Assembly: GCA_024685285.1 (NCBI GenBank)
Contig: JAIKVZ010000009.1
Location: 23,220 to 87,219 of the forward strand
From: Bacteroidales bacterium
Lineage (GTDB): Bacteria; Bacteroidota; Bacteroidia; Bacteroidales; P3
Direction: 5' to 3'
Length of the DNA stretch: 64,000 nt
Part shown: positions 11,229 through 19,109 of the stretch, piece after piece
Position numbering within the stretch: position 1 is the first letter of the stretch
Layout of the letters: every line of letters begins with the position of its first letter
Position numbers and translations under genes: made by a program
The notes under the pieces: model-generated
Told to the model about the DNA's origin: nothing
The model's input: the letters and a program-made list of their open reading frames with translations, nothing else
The model's database searches: none

Positions 11229-12161
11229 TTAGTGTTGGCTTTGCAAAAAGCGTTCCACATCCATGGCAGCCATACAACCGCGGCCGGCAGCAACTATTGC
11301 CTGCCTGTAGTTGGGGTCGCACACGTCACCGGCGGCAAACACGCCCTCGACACTGGTGGCAGTGCCATGATAGGCAATTTTAATGTAACCCTGCTCGTCA
11401 ACAGCAAGTTGACCGTTGAGAAAGGCTGTGTTAGGAGTGTGACCTATGGCTACGAAAACGCCGGTGACTTCTTTGGTGCTATGTTCACCTGTCTTGACAT
11501 TCTCAAGATCTATACCGGTAACACCGTCGAGGTCGGAACCAAGAATCTCGGAGATGCGGCTGTCCCACAGTGGCTCGATTTTAGGATTGCTGAGAACACG
11601 GGTCTGCATTGCCTTCGAGGCGCGGAGCTCGTTGCGACGATGCACAAGGTACACCTTGCTGCAAAGCGTGGATAGGTAGCCAGCCTCTTCGCAAGCGGTG
11701 TCTCCGCCACCAACCACGGCAACCACCTGGTTGCGGTAGAAGTAGCCGTCGCACGTGGCGCAGGCCGATACCCCCTGGCCATAGAAACGTTTCTCGCTCT
11801 CAAGCCCGAGCCAGCGGGCCGAGGCACCGGTGGCCACAATCACGGCCTCGGCTTCGAACTCGTTGCCGTGGTCGTCGACGCAATGGAACGGACGTTGGCT
11901 GAGGTCAATCTTCTCGATGTAGCCTTGACGGATGTCGGCGCCGAAACGCTGCGCCTGCTTGCGCAGGTCGGCCATCATGTCGGTTCCCGATACGCCTTCG
12001 GGATAACCCGGAAAATTCTCTATCTCAGTGGTTATGGTGAGCTGTCCGCCAGGCAGCATACCTTCGTAAAGCACAGGCGACAGCGAGGCACGACCAGTGT
12101 AAATTGCCGAGGTAAAACCGGCAGGACCAGACCCGATTATGAGGCAACGTATGTGTTCCAT
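11229..12161 (-). CDS. trxB: Thioredoxin-disulfide reductase
   Basis: A 310-residue flavoprotein that uses NADPH to reduce thioredoxin in the cytoplasm. The N-terminal FAD-binding motif GSGPAGFTSAIY, the redox-active CATC (Cys134/Cys137), the NADPH-binding motif VVGGGDTACEEA and the C-terminal FAD motif GVFAAGDVCD are all present in the usual order. It lies 8 bases after the flippase-like gene and just upstream of the porin gene on the same strand. Confidence 0.96.
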   Translation of the reverse strand: MEHIRCLIIGSGPAGFTSAIYTGRASLSPVLYEGMLPGGQLTITTEIENFPGYPEGVSGTDMMADLRKQAQRFGADIRQGYIEKIDLSQRPFHCVDDHGNEFEAEAVIVATGASARWLGLESEKRFYGQGVSACATCDGYFYRNQVVAVVGGGDTACEEAGYLSTLCSKVYLVHRRNELRASKAMQTRVLSNPKIEPLWDSRISEILGSDLDGVTGIDLENVKTGEHSTKEVTGVFVAIGHTPNTAFLNGQLAVDEQGYIKIAYHGTATSVEGVFAAGDVCDPNYRQAIVAAGRGCMAAMDVERFLQSQH

Positions 12162-12169
12162 AATATTGT

Positions 12170-13195
12170 TTATGAGTTTAATTGTTTCTTTTTGAATGAG
12201 AAATAGACCAGGAAGGCCAATCCCAGCACTATCACAACCACCTGCTGGCTACCCCACAGGAGCCAACCGGCAGCGGTACCAACGGCATCGCTCACGTCGT
12301 ATATGGCTAACGCCATCTGTATCAAAACCGGATAGACACCTATGCCACCTTGCGAGAAGGTCATGCCGACGGTGCCGAAAAGGTAGATAACGAAGGCCAC
12401 CGAGAGCGGCAGGCCTGCCGACTCGGCGAAAGCCTGGCAAACAACATAGCCCGAGAGCATATACAGCGCATATGTAGCCACGCTGTAAAACACAAAGAGA
12501 ACCACATCGCGCGGCGAGAGATAGATAATGCTCTTGATACCATCGACACAGCCTATGGCGAAATCGTTGATTTTGCGGAAGAGTTTGAAGCGTAACAGCT
12601 TCTTCCAGAAAAGTTTGTAGGCCAGAAACAGCAACGCCAACCCAAACACGGCGGCACCGGCCAACATCCAGATGTTGGGCAGGGTCTCATACTTGGCCGA
12701 GAGGGTGTCGTAAAGCCAGTCTTTGGCTTGGCCGAAGAGAAATATCATGCCGATGAGCACGATGAGGAGGAACGAAAGCACGTCGACAATGCGCTCTGTG
12801 GCCACGGTGCCAAGCGACTTGTCGAGCGGTATCTTCTCGCTGGTGCGCATGGTGACGCAACGCACCACCTCGCCCAACCTCGGGAAAGCCAGATTGGCAA
12901 GGTAACTCACTATCACCGAACCCGTGACGTGAATGATATTGGTTCGGTAGCCAAGGGTCTTGTAGAGTAGTTGCCAACGCGCGGCACGGGTGAAATGGCT
13001 CACCAAGCTCATGGCCATGGCCAGCAGCACCCACCAGTAGTTGGCTTGGAGAAACGACTGCCAGATGGCCTGCTTCTGCTCCGGCTCGAGTTTGATGAGG
13101 AACCAGTAGATGAAGAAGAGGCCAATGCCAAGGAATATGGCGAATTTGAGTATGTCGCCAAGCTTGCTTTTGGGTTTATCTGGAGCGTCTGCCAT
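12170..13195 (-). CDS. Flippase-like integral membrane protein (LPG synthase/AglD-type TM domain)
   Basis: A 341-residue polytopic membrane protein with about eight hydrophobic segments, beginning KFAIFLGIGLFFIYWFLI. The segment ARWQLLYKTLGYRT...VSYLANLAFPRLGEVVR, with a conserved Arg and Gly-Glu, is typical of the lysylphosphatidylglycerol synthase transmembrane domain (UPF0104) family, linked to lipid or glycolipid flipping. It lacks a soluble synthase domain. The ATG at 13195, 5 bases from the panD stop, gives a sensible cytoplasmic N-terminus (MADAPDKPKSK). The open frame upstream is antisense-like sequence over panD and was excluded. Confidence 0.8.
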   Translation of the reverse strand: MADAPDKPKSKLGDILKFAIFLGIGLFFIYWFLIKLEPEQKQAIWQSFLQANYWWVLLAMAMSLVSHFTRAARWQLLYKTLGYRTNIIHVTGSVIVSYLANLAFPRLGEVVRCVTMRTSEKIPLDKSLGTVATERIVDVLSFLLIVLIGMIFLFGQAKDWLYDTLSAKYETLPNIWMLAGAAVFGLALLFLAYKLFWKKLLRFKLFRKINDFAIGCVDGIKSIIYLSPRDVVLFVFYSVATYALYMLSGYVVCQAFAESAGLPLSVAFVIYLFGTVGMTFSQGGIGVYPVLIQMALAIYDVSDAVGTAAGWLLWGSQQVVVIVLGLAFLVYFSFKKKQLNS

Positions 13196-13200
13196 TGTGG

Positions 13201-13545
13201 TTAAGCGAGTTTGTTGTTGGTTGGGAAGATGACGGTCGGGTGCCACGAGCGGGCTTCGTCGGCATCCATGATGGCGTAGCTGGCAATGATGATGAGGCTG
13301 CCGGCAGGCACCTTGTGGGCAGCGGCGCCGTTGAGGCACACCGTGCCCGAACCCCGCTCGCCGGCAATGGCATAGGTGGCCAGCCGCTCGCCGTTGGTGA
13401 TATTGTAGACCTCCACGCGCTCGTTCTCTATTATGCCGGCGGCATCCATCAGATCTTCGTCGATGGTGATGCTGCCGATGTAGTCGAGGTTGGCCTCGGT
13501 GACCGTAACGCGGTGAATCTTGGATTTCAGTACTTGAATAAGCAT
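13201..13545 (-). CDS. panD: Aspartate 1-decarboxylase
   Basis: A 114-residue pyruvoyl enzyme that makes beta-alanine for pantothenate and coenzyme A. The self-processing site Gly24-Ser25 lies in YIGSITID, and the substrate-binding regions ([33 protein letters not shown]) match the family. Length is typical of the proenzyme. It lies 5 bases upstream of the flippase gene in the operon. No other pantothenate gene is in the window. Confidence 0.95.
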   Translation of the reverse strand: MLIQVLKSKIHRVTVTEANLDYIGSITIDEDLMDAAGIIENERVEVYNITNGERLATYAIAGERGSGTVCLNGAAAHKVPAGSLIIIASYAIMDADEARSWHPTVIFPTNNKLA

Positions 13546-13596
13546 TGTTGATAAATTATTTGGCGGTTGAGCACAATAATCGTCGTATTTTGGCGT

Positions 13597-14070
13597 TCAG
13601 AAGAGTATCCAGTAGAGCAGTGCGCACACCAGCAACGCGTAGAGCATTATGCGGCCTGCGGGCATGGGTTTCATGTAGTCGTCGTCGGCAATGTCGAAAC
13701 GGCGCTTGATTTTCACCTTGCGCTGGGCCGTCTCAATGGTTGCCTGTGCCGGCTGCCCCTCCCCTTGCTGGAACCTCGGCGTGTAGTTGAAGGTGGGCAT
13801 GGGGCGCTTGCGGAAGAGGTCTTTGACACCAAAACGCGATTGTTTCTCGCGCTCCTCGCGGTTCATGCGACGCACCTTGTCCTCAAAGTAGCGCAGCTCG
13901 TCGTCGGCCGGGGTCTCCACAGTTTGTGTCTCGGCGGCATCGCGGGCCTCCTCGGCTTTCTGCCGGTCGGCATACCTCTGCTTCAAGGCCTCCCAGCGTT
14001 CTTTCTCGGGGTCGTAAAAGCGCGGCTGGTAGTGGAACTGGCGCGGCTTGGGTGTGTAGAACATCGGCAT
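13597..14070 (-). CDS. Conserved hypothetical protein with one C-terminal membrane segment
   Basis: A 157-residue protein I cannot name. The N-terminal half is highly charged and probably helical (ERWEALKQRYADRQKAEEARDAAE). The centre is basic and Pro-rich. The C-terminus ends with a single hydrophobic segment (GRIMLYALLVCALLYWILF), suggesting a tail-anchored protein with a large cytoplasmic part. Repeated FxYxPRF-like motifs (FHYQPRFYDP, FNYTPRFQQG) occur twice. It lies between the 5-formyl-THF cyclo-ligase and panD genes in the same transcription unit. Confidence 0.65.
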   Translation of the reverse strand: MPMFYTPKPRQFHYQPRFYDPEKERWEALKQRYADRQKAEEARDAAETQTVETPADDELRYFEDKVRRMNREEREKQSRFGVKDLFRKRPMPTFNYTPRFQQGEGQPAQATIETAQRKVKIKRRFDIADDDYMKPMPAGRIMLYALLVCALLYWILF

Positions 14071-14084
14071 GGCGGCTGGTTTTG

Positions 14085-14621
14085 TCAGGGTTCGGTCAAT
14101 ACTGTGTCCATTGGCATATCGAAAGGTTCCACCGGAATCTGGTCGAACATCTGGAAGCTGAACGCCACCCCCACCTTGTAGGCACAGGGCGTCGATGCCA
14201 GCAGGCGGTCGTAGAAGCCCCTACCCCGCCCCATGCGGTTGCAGTGGCTGTCGAACGCCACCCCGGGCACCACTATCAGGTCCACCTGGTCCAGTGCCGT
14301 GAACTCTTCGCCCATAGGCTCGGGAATGCCAAACTGGGGGCCATCGTGCATCGAGCCGGGGCCTTCATAGCGGCGCAGCCTCAAGCTGTTGCCGTCGACG
14401 CAGGGCAGCAGCAGCGTCTTGCGCTGCCACCAACGCTCCACAAAGTCGTGCGTGTAGACCTCGTCGTCCATGCTCCAATAGAGCAGTACGACCTTGGCCT
14501 GCTCAAACTGCGGCAACTGCTCCACCTGTCTCATAACGGCTTGCGAGTGCAGCTGCTTGATGTTGAGCGGCACGGCCTTCTTGGCCTCACGAACCTGACG
14601 GCGCAGAGTCTGCTTGTCCAT
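14085..14621 (-). CDS. 5-formyltetrahydrofolate cyclo-ligase
   Basis: A 178-residue enzyme that returns 5-formyl-THF to the folate pool using ATP. The C-terminal signature VPGVAFDSHCNRMGRGRGFYDR is diagnostic, and the basic N-terminal helix (KQTLRRQVREAKKAV) is normal. ATG at 14621 is used; a GTG two codons earlier is an equally good alternative. It follows the DUF3127 gene by about 18 bases in the minus-strand operon. Confidence 0.93.
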   Translation of the reverse strand: MDKQTLRRQVREAKKAVPLNIKQLHSQAVMRQVEQLPQFEQAKVVLLYWSMDDEVYTHDFVERWWQRKTLLLPCVDGNSLRLRRYEGPGSMHDGPQFGIPEPMGEEFTALDQVDLIVVPGVAFDSHCNRMGRGRGFYDRLLASTPCAYKVGVAFSFQMFDQIPVEPFDMPMDTVLTEP

Positions 14622-14639
14622 CGCCACGGGCTTAGGGGG

Positions 14640-15080
14640 TTAGAAAGGCAGGTCGTCTTCGGGTTGCGGCATGGCCGGTGCCGGAGCCGAGCCAAAAGCG
14701 GGAGCCTGCGGCTGGGCAGCGGCCTGGGGCTGTGCTGCGGCCTGAGGCTGGCCACCCTGCGGAGCGGGGTTCCAGCTGTAGCCGCCGGTGGCCGGAGGCA
14801 TCTGGCCGGGCACATACTGCTGTATGCGGCTGCAGCGCAGATTGGTGTACCACTTGTCGTTGAACTCGCGCGACTCGGGCATGAAGGTCACCACCACGGG
14901 CGAGTTGAGCGGCGTGTTGTTCACCATGGCCACACGGTCTTCGCCAAAGCAGTCGAAGGCCACCTGGCGCGGGAACTCGCCGTCGGTCTCAATAACAAAG
15001 CCACCGCGCACCCAAGGGCCACGGGCCGACTCGCCACGGTTTTCGGGCAAAATCTTTATCAGTCTTCCTGTTATCTCCAT
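14640..15080 (-). CDS. DUF3127-type OB-fold protein with SSB-like acidic tail
   Basis: A 146-residue protein whose N-terminal ~95 residues form a beta-rich OB-like domain (MEITGRLIKILPE...RGGFVIETDGEFPRQVAFDCFGEDRVA). It matches my recollection of DUF3127 proteins of Bacteroidetes. A linker rich in Gln, Pro and Ala follows, with a repeated QAAAQP unit. The last residues, EDDLPF, copy the acidic DDLPF tip that SSB proteins use to recruit repair partners. A single-strand-binding or SSB-mimic role is inferred. It is the first gene of the operon behind the promoter at 15142. Confidence 0.75.
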   Translation of the reverse strand: MEITGRLIKILPENRGESARGPWVRGGFVIETDGEFPRQVAFDCFGEDRVAMVNNTPLNSPVVVTFMPESREFNDKWYTNLRCSRIQQYVPGQMPPATGGYSWNPAPQGGQPQAAAQPQAAAQPQAPAFGSAPAPAMPQPEDDLPF

Positions 15081-15141
15081 ATTGTTATACTGTTTTAGTT
15101 TTCAACAAATTACGCCACCCCGTACACTTTGGGGTGAAATA

Positions 15142-15149
15142 CAAAGATA
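15142..15149 (-). promoter_or_regulatory. -7 box for the DUF3127-to-porin operon
   Basis: On the minus strand TATCTTTG lies about 60 bases before the DUF3127 start. It is the only good promoter box upstream of this seven-gene run, whose internal gaps are mostly under 20 bases. No clear -33 box. Confidence 0.55.
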
Positions 15150-15249
15150 CTATTATTTTTCGACATAGCGGCGAAAAAGTTGGCAAAACCACTGTAAACA
15201 TAGTTTAACAATATGATAATCAATGTATTTACAGTGCATAAAATGAGCC

Positions 15250-15411
15250 CTCACAGGGGTCAACATCGGCATTTGTTCGGAGGCCGGGCGCGGGGGTCCG
15301 AACCCTACCCGACCTCAACCCGACCTTAACCCGAACCTAACCCATCCAACACACTGGTTTCCAGTGCGTTATAGCTAAAATATTAAAACTTTGATTATCA
15401 GCCGTTTAGCC
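15250..15411 (-). repeat. Dispersed intergenic repeat, copy 3
   Basis: Core at about 15305-15343, minus orientation. The conserved CCGAACAAATGCCGATGT block lies at about 15263-15280, and CTGATAATC/CACTGG...CCAGTG palindromes lie next to the corA stop. The 15081-15411 gap otherwise holds only the promoter at 15142 and an ACTGTAAA/TTTACAGT inverted repeat (about 15191-15236). Confidence 0.82.
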
Positions 15412-16341
15412 TTAGCGGTTGGTACGCTGACGGAAGAAAATGATCAAGGCGGCCATCAACACCATCATGGCGGCTATGATGAACCAGAAGGCGGTGGTGC
15501 TGGTGGTGAACGGGAAATCGACGTTCATGCCGAACAGACCTGTGACCACGGTCAGCGGCAGCATGATGGTGCTGAAGTAGGTAAGCACCTTCATTATCTC
15601 GTTGCTCTTGTTGGCCTGCAACGAGTCGAATGTTTGCGAGAGGCCCTCGATAAGTTCGCCGTAGTCTTCGATAGAGTCGAACATCTTCTGGTACTGGTCC
15701 AGAATGTTGCCCCAGTAGTCTTCCATATCGAGCTCCTCGGGGTCGACAAAGCCGCGTATGCCGCCGCTCTCGAACATGTGGAGCACACGCAGCTGCGGGC
15801 GGAAGGTGGTGTTGAGCAGGATGATGTTGCGGCGCGTAATTGATATGAGCTCGATGATAGAGCGGGCGCGTTTGTTGAAGATGTCGTAGTTGATGAGGTC
15901 GACCTCGGCTCCCACCCGCATGATGAGGGTGTAGGTCTCGAGCATGAGGCGGTCGAGTATGTGGTAGAGCAGCAGGTCGCTCGAGGCAAACTTGGCCTCG
16001 GCGTCGGGGTCGTGGCTCTGCAAGTCTTCCTGCACCTCCTCAAAGAGCTTCTGCACCACCCAGTGCGACTTGCCTATGGTGATGATAAAGTCGCGGCCCC
16101 AGAAGATTTTCACCTCCTTGATGCGGATAAACTTGTTGCCTTTGTCGAAATAGGGGAAATGCAGAATGAGGAAATAGTAGTCGTCGTATTCGTCTATTTT
16201 TGGGCGTTGGTTCGAACTTCTGCAGTCTTCAATGTCAAGGGGGTGAAACTTGTAGTCGTCAAGCAGCATTCGGTAGTCGTCCTCGCTTGGGTTGGTAATC
16301 TGCAACCACTTCAAAGAGCCGTGTTTGATTGTCTCTACCAT
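15412..16341 (-). CDS. corA: Magnesium/cobalt transporter CorA
   Basis: A 309-residue CorA-family channel for Mg2+. The long N-terminal cytoplasmic domain is followed by a helical stalk and two C-terminal membrane segments. The selectivity motif GMN is at residues 271-273 (TGLFGMNVDFPF), preceded by the gating helix KVLTYFSTIMLPLTVV, and the basic tail FFRQRTNR is present. It is monocistronic, with its own promoter box at 16424 and dispersed repeat copy 3 directly after its stop. Confidence 0.95.
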   Translation of the reverse strand: MVETIKHGSLKWLQITNPSEDDYRMLLDDYKFHPLDIEDCRSSNQRPKIDEYDDYYFLILHFPYFDKGNKFIRIKEVKIFWGRDFIITIGKSHWVVQKLFEEVQEDLQSHDPDAEAKFASSDLLLYHILDRLMLETYTLIMRVGAEVDLINYDIFNKRARSIIELISITRRNIILLNTTFRPQLRVLHMFESGGIRGFVDPEELDMEDYWGNILDQYQKMFDSIEDYGELIEGLSQTFDSLQANKSNEIMKVLTYFSTIMLPLTVVTGLFGMNVDFPFTTSTTAFWFIIAAMMVLMAALIIFFRQRTNR

Positions 16342-16423
16342 CGGTGTCCTCCTTTCTGTTATTTATTGATAGACTGTAAGTTGAGCCTTGTTCTACATTC
16401 CGGTATGGGTTTTGTTTCGGTTT

Positions 16424-16432
16424 GCAAATATA
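16424..16432 (-). promoter_or_regulatory. -7 box of the corA promoter
   Basis: On the minus strand TATATTTGC lies about 83 bases before the corA ATG and just beyond the terminator of the upstream operon. Confidence 0.55.
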
Positions 16433-16452
16433 CTATTTTTTTTAATTTCAGG

Positions 16453-16499
16453 CAAAAAAAACACCTGAAAAGCGCCGTTCTTGTGCTCTTCAGGTGTTT
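16453..16499 (-). terminator. Intrinsic terminator of the tgt-surface protein operon
   Basis: The arms ACACCTGAA (16461) and TTCAGGTGT (16489) form a hairpin. In the minus direction it is followed by a run of eight T, directly after the stop of the 16527 gene. Confidence 0.85.
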
Positions 16500-16526
16500 G
16501 GTTCGGTTTTGGTTTATGTTGTGGCC

Positions 16527-19076
16527 TTACCTTATCAGGGTTATGCTGCCGTGGCCGGAGATGACGGTGCGGTCGTTGTTGTCGAAGGCCAGCTTGTACA
16601 CGTAGGCGTAGCCGCCCTGCGGACAGGGCTTGCCGTCGTAGGTGCCGTCCCAACCCTCGGCCGGGTCTGTGGTGCTGAACACGAGCAGGCCATAGCGGTT
16701 GTAGATGTATAGCTCATAGCCCGCCAGCGGCATATTGGTCTGCACGCCAAAGCGGTTGTTCTCGTCGCGCGAGGGGGTGAAGGCGTTGGGGAACCAGTGG
16801 CTGAAGAGCTTCACGGGCACGCTGAACGAGGTGTCGTTGCAGCAGTTGGCGCGGTTGCAGGTGGTCATAGTCACATCCAGTTCGTCATCGACGTCGATGC
16901 CCGTGGCCACGTGGTTGAGCACGCTGCCGGTGTAGGTGGTGCCGTCAGAGAGCTCCCAGAAGGTGTGGTGGCCGTGCTGCGACACATCCTCGATAGAGAC
17001 CGACGGGTAGTCGAAGTTGATATAGGGATTCGACAGTTTCCAGGCGGGACGCGGCCACGGCACTATCTCTATGACGGCCGACTGGTTGTGTATGTCGCAT
17101 CGCGGTATGGAGACCGCCTTGACAAAGTATACCGTGGTGGTGTCGGGGCTTACCGTGACGGTGGGCTGGCCCTGCTGCGAGGCAAGGCTGGTGTCGGCAG
17201 GCGACGAATACCAATCGTATGTGGGTACGCCCGTGGCCGTGATGGTGGCGCTCTGGCCCTTGCATATCAAACCGCTTGGCGGGTCGACGGTAAGGCGCGG
17301 GGTGCCATAGGCGTAGATGGTGTCGTATGTGGTGTCGGAGCAGCCCAGGTTGCTAACCGCAATAAGCCTCAGGGGTGTGGGACCCAGCGAGGGGTAGAAG
17401 TCGTAGGGCGTGGTGTCGAGCGCCGTGACGGGGATTTCGCGGCCTTTGACGCTGGGGTACATATCGTCGGAGTTCTGCGAGTGGAAACGCACCTCGGCCA
17501 GCTCGCCATCGCACAGATAATGCTCGTTGACGAATATCGAAGCCTCGGGGGCTTTGGGCACGTCGATAACAAAAACCGACTGTGCACCGCACGAGTAGTC
17601 ATTGATCAGCACACAGTGCTTGACGCCAAACTTGCCCGAGCGGCGGAATTTGTAGCTCACATCGATGCCGTAGACCGTGTCGATGGGACGGGTGCAGAGG
17701 GTGTCTTCATAGAAAATCCAGCTTGTAGAGTCGGCCGCTATGGCGTCGTTATAGAACGAGTAACTCGCATCGTGGAAGTTGACCCGTCGGCCGCACTCAT
17801 ATTCGAACGAATACTCCACATGGGGTTTGCGGTTTATAGAATTGGCGTGCAGGTTGGTCTCGAAGGGTTTGTTGGGGTCGAGGGCCGAGGTCATCACGCA
17901 GCGGAAGGTCTTTTCGGCCACGGTGTCGCCGGTGCTGGTAACAAAGTCGCCCTCGTGCGGGGTGTATATGCGGTTTGTGGCGCCGGGTATGATGCGGAAA
18001 CTGGCGTTGTTGACAAGACTTGTGTCGCTGAGGTCGGCAACGGCCGAGTCCTCAACCACATACCACTGGTAGCTGAGCAGCCCGTCGGGAGCCGTGAGGG
18101 TGTCGACCACATTCGACGCCATGTCGGGGCAGCCCACGGTGTTGATTATCATGGGCTGGAAGTCGCCGCAAATGTAGGCATAGAGGCAGTCGTATTGCCA
18201 ACAGCAGTCTGAGGTGTACATCTCAACACGGACCTTGCGGAACAGATAGTCGTTGAGGTTGATGGCAACCTTGGCCCACGGCTTGTAACAAAATTTCTCC
18301 GGAGAGCCATTGTCCAGCCCCTCTACCCATGGAGCAGGCAGACCTTCGTCGGTTCTTGGGGCACACACCTTGTACCATAGGTTGTCGTTGATGGGCTCGT
18401 TGGGCCACGTACCGTCGAGGTTTTGGGCCACGACCCTAATTATGAACTCGCCTGCATCCCAGGCCGTGTGGCTGAACTTGCGCGTCACAATGGCATAGTT
18501 GATTATCATCATGGCGTTAGATGGGGTCACCTTCATGTGGTAGTAAATAGCCTCGGCACCCTTTGTGGTGTCATTGCAAGCACCGCCCGCATACATATCA
18601 CCCAGGCGTATGGAGGTCATATATCCCGGCGGTATACGCGGAAGGCCTGTACCGTGATCTACTGTGAGGTCATCTAAACCGACATGATCTTGGTCGATTA
18701 TTGTAAATCTCTGATATGAAAAATCAAACGAACGACCGTCATCCGGCTCGCCTGTATAGTGGTATGGGTTCACTCCGGGGCATTCCTCCAAGGTCGGCGA
18801 GTAGAATACTGGGTCGGTGATACTGTCGGCCGGAATATCGCGGGCAGTTACGCAGGTGCTTATTATATGGTAGCCGGTAGTGGTATCGTCGTCACCGCTG
18901 CGCCATGATGAATACTTATAGCCTTCGCGCGCTGTCCAGTAATAATCGGAGTTGTCGGTCTCGAAGGTGGTTATGTTGCGGAAGCCCGGGCAATCATCGT
19001 CGCCCTGGGCCTGCACTGCCACTAAAGGCAGCAGCAACATTATGATTGGGACAAATCTCTTCAAAGTCATGGTCAA
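16527..19076 (-). CDS. Large secreted surface protein with gliding-type (CHU_C) C-terminal domain
   Basis: An 849-residue protein. A signal peptide (RFVPIIMLLLPLVAVQAQ) is followed by a domain opening CPGFRNITTFETDNSDYYW, then Ig/PKD-like beta domains with paired cysteines. The last ~90 residues (HWFPNAFTPSRDENNRFGV ... GWDGTYDGKPCPQGGYAYVYKL) are the gliding motility-associated C-terminal domain, a T9SS sorting signal. It shares domain order and many phrases (SxRLGDxxA, WDAGEFIIRVVAQNLDGTWP) with the gene just upstream, so the two are tandem paralogues. It is the last gene of the tgt operon. An adhesin or matrix role is inferred. Confidence 0.85.
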   Translation of the reverse strand: MTMTLKRFVPIIMLLLPLVAVQAQGDDDCPGFRNITTFETDNSDYYWTAREGYKYSSWRSGDDDTTTGYHIISTCVTARDIPADSITDPVFYSPTLEECPGVNPYHYTGEPDDGRSFDFSYQRFTIIDQDHVGLDDLTVDHGTGLPRIPPGYMTSIRLGDMYAGGACNDTTKGAEAIYYHMKVTPSNAMMIINYAIVTRKFSHTAWDAGEFIIRVVAQNLDGTWPNEPINDNLWYKVCAPRTDEGLPAPWVEGLDNGSPEKFCYKPWAKVAINLNDYLFRKVRVEMYTSDCCWQYDCLYAYICGDFQPMIINTVGCPDMASNVVDTLTAPDGLLSYQWYVVEDSAVADLSDTSLVNNASFRIIPGATNRIYTPHEGDFVTSTGDTVAEKTFRCVMTSALDPNKPFETNLHANSINRKPHVEYSFEYECGRRVNFHDASYSFYNDAIAADSTSWIFYEDTLCTRPIDTVYGIDVSYKFRRSGKFGVKHCVLINDYSCGAQSVFVIDVPKAPEASIFVNEHYLCDGELAEVRFHSQNSDDMYPSVKGREIPVTALDTTPYDFYPSLGPTPLRLIAVSNLGCSDTTYDTIYAYGTPRLTVDPPSGLICKGQSATITATGVPTYDWYSSPADTSLASQQGQPTVTVSPDTTTVYFVKAVSIPRCDIHNQSAVIEIVPWPRPAWKLSNPYINFDYPSVSIEDVSQHGHHTFWELSDGTTYTGSVLNHVATGIDVDDELDVTMTTCNRANCCNDTSFSVPVKLFSHWFPNAFTPSRDENNRFGVQTNMPLAGYELYIYNRYGLLVFSTTDPAEGWDGTYDGKPCPQGGYAYVYKLAFDNNDRTVISGHGSITLIR

Positions 19077-19109
19077 TATATTATTGATTGTTCTCGATTT
19101 CGTGTTTGG

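Noticed and set aside
13926..15098. A 390-codon plus-strand frame opposite the 5-formyl-THF cyclo-ligase and DUF3127 genes
   Set aside because: Antisense to two recognisable genes; Arg/His/Leu-rich low-complexity translation.
16797..18212. A 471-codon plus-strand frame opposite the CHU_C surface protein
   Set aside because: Antisense shadow of a well-supported secreted protein; no start context, promoter or domain.
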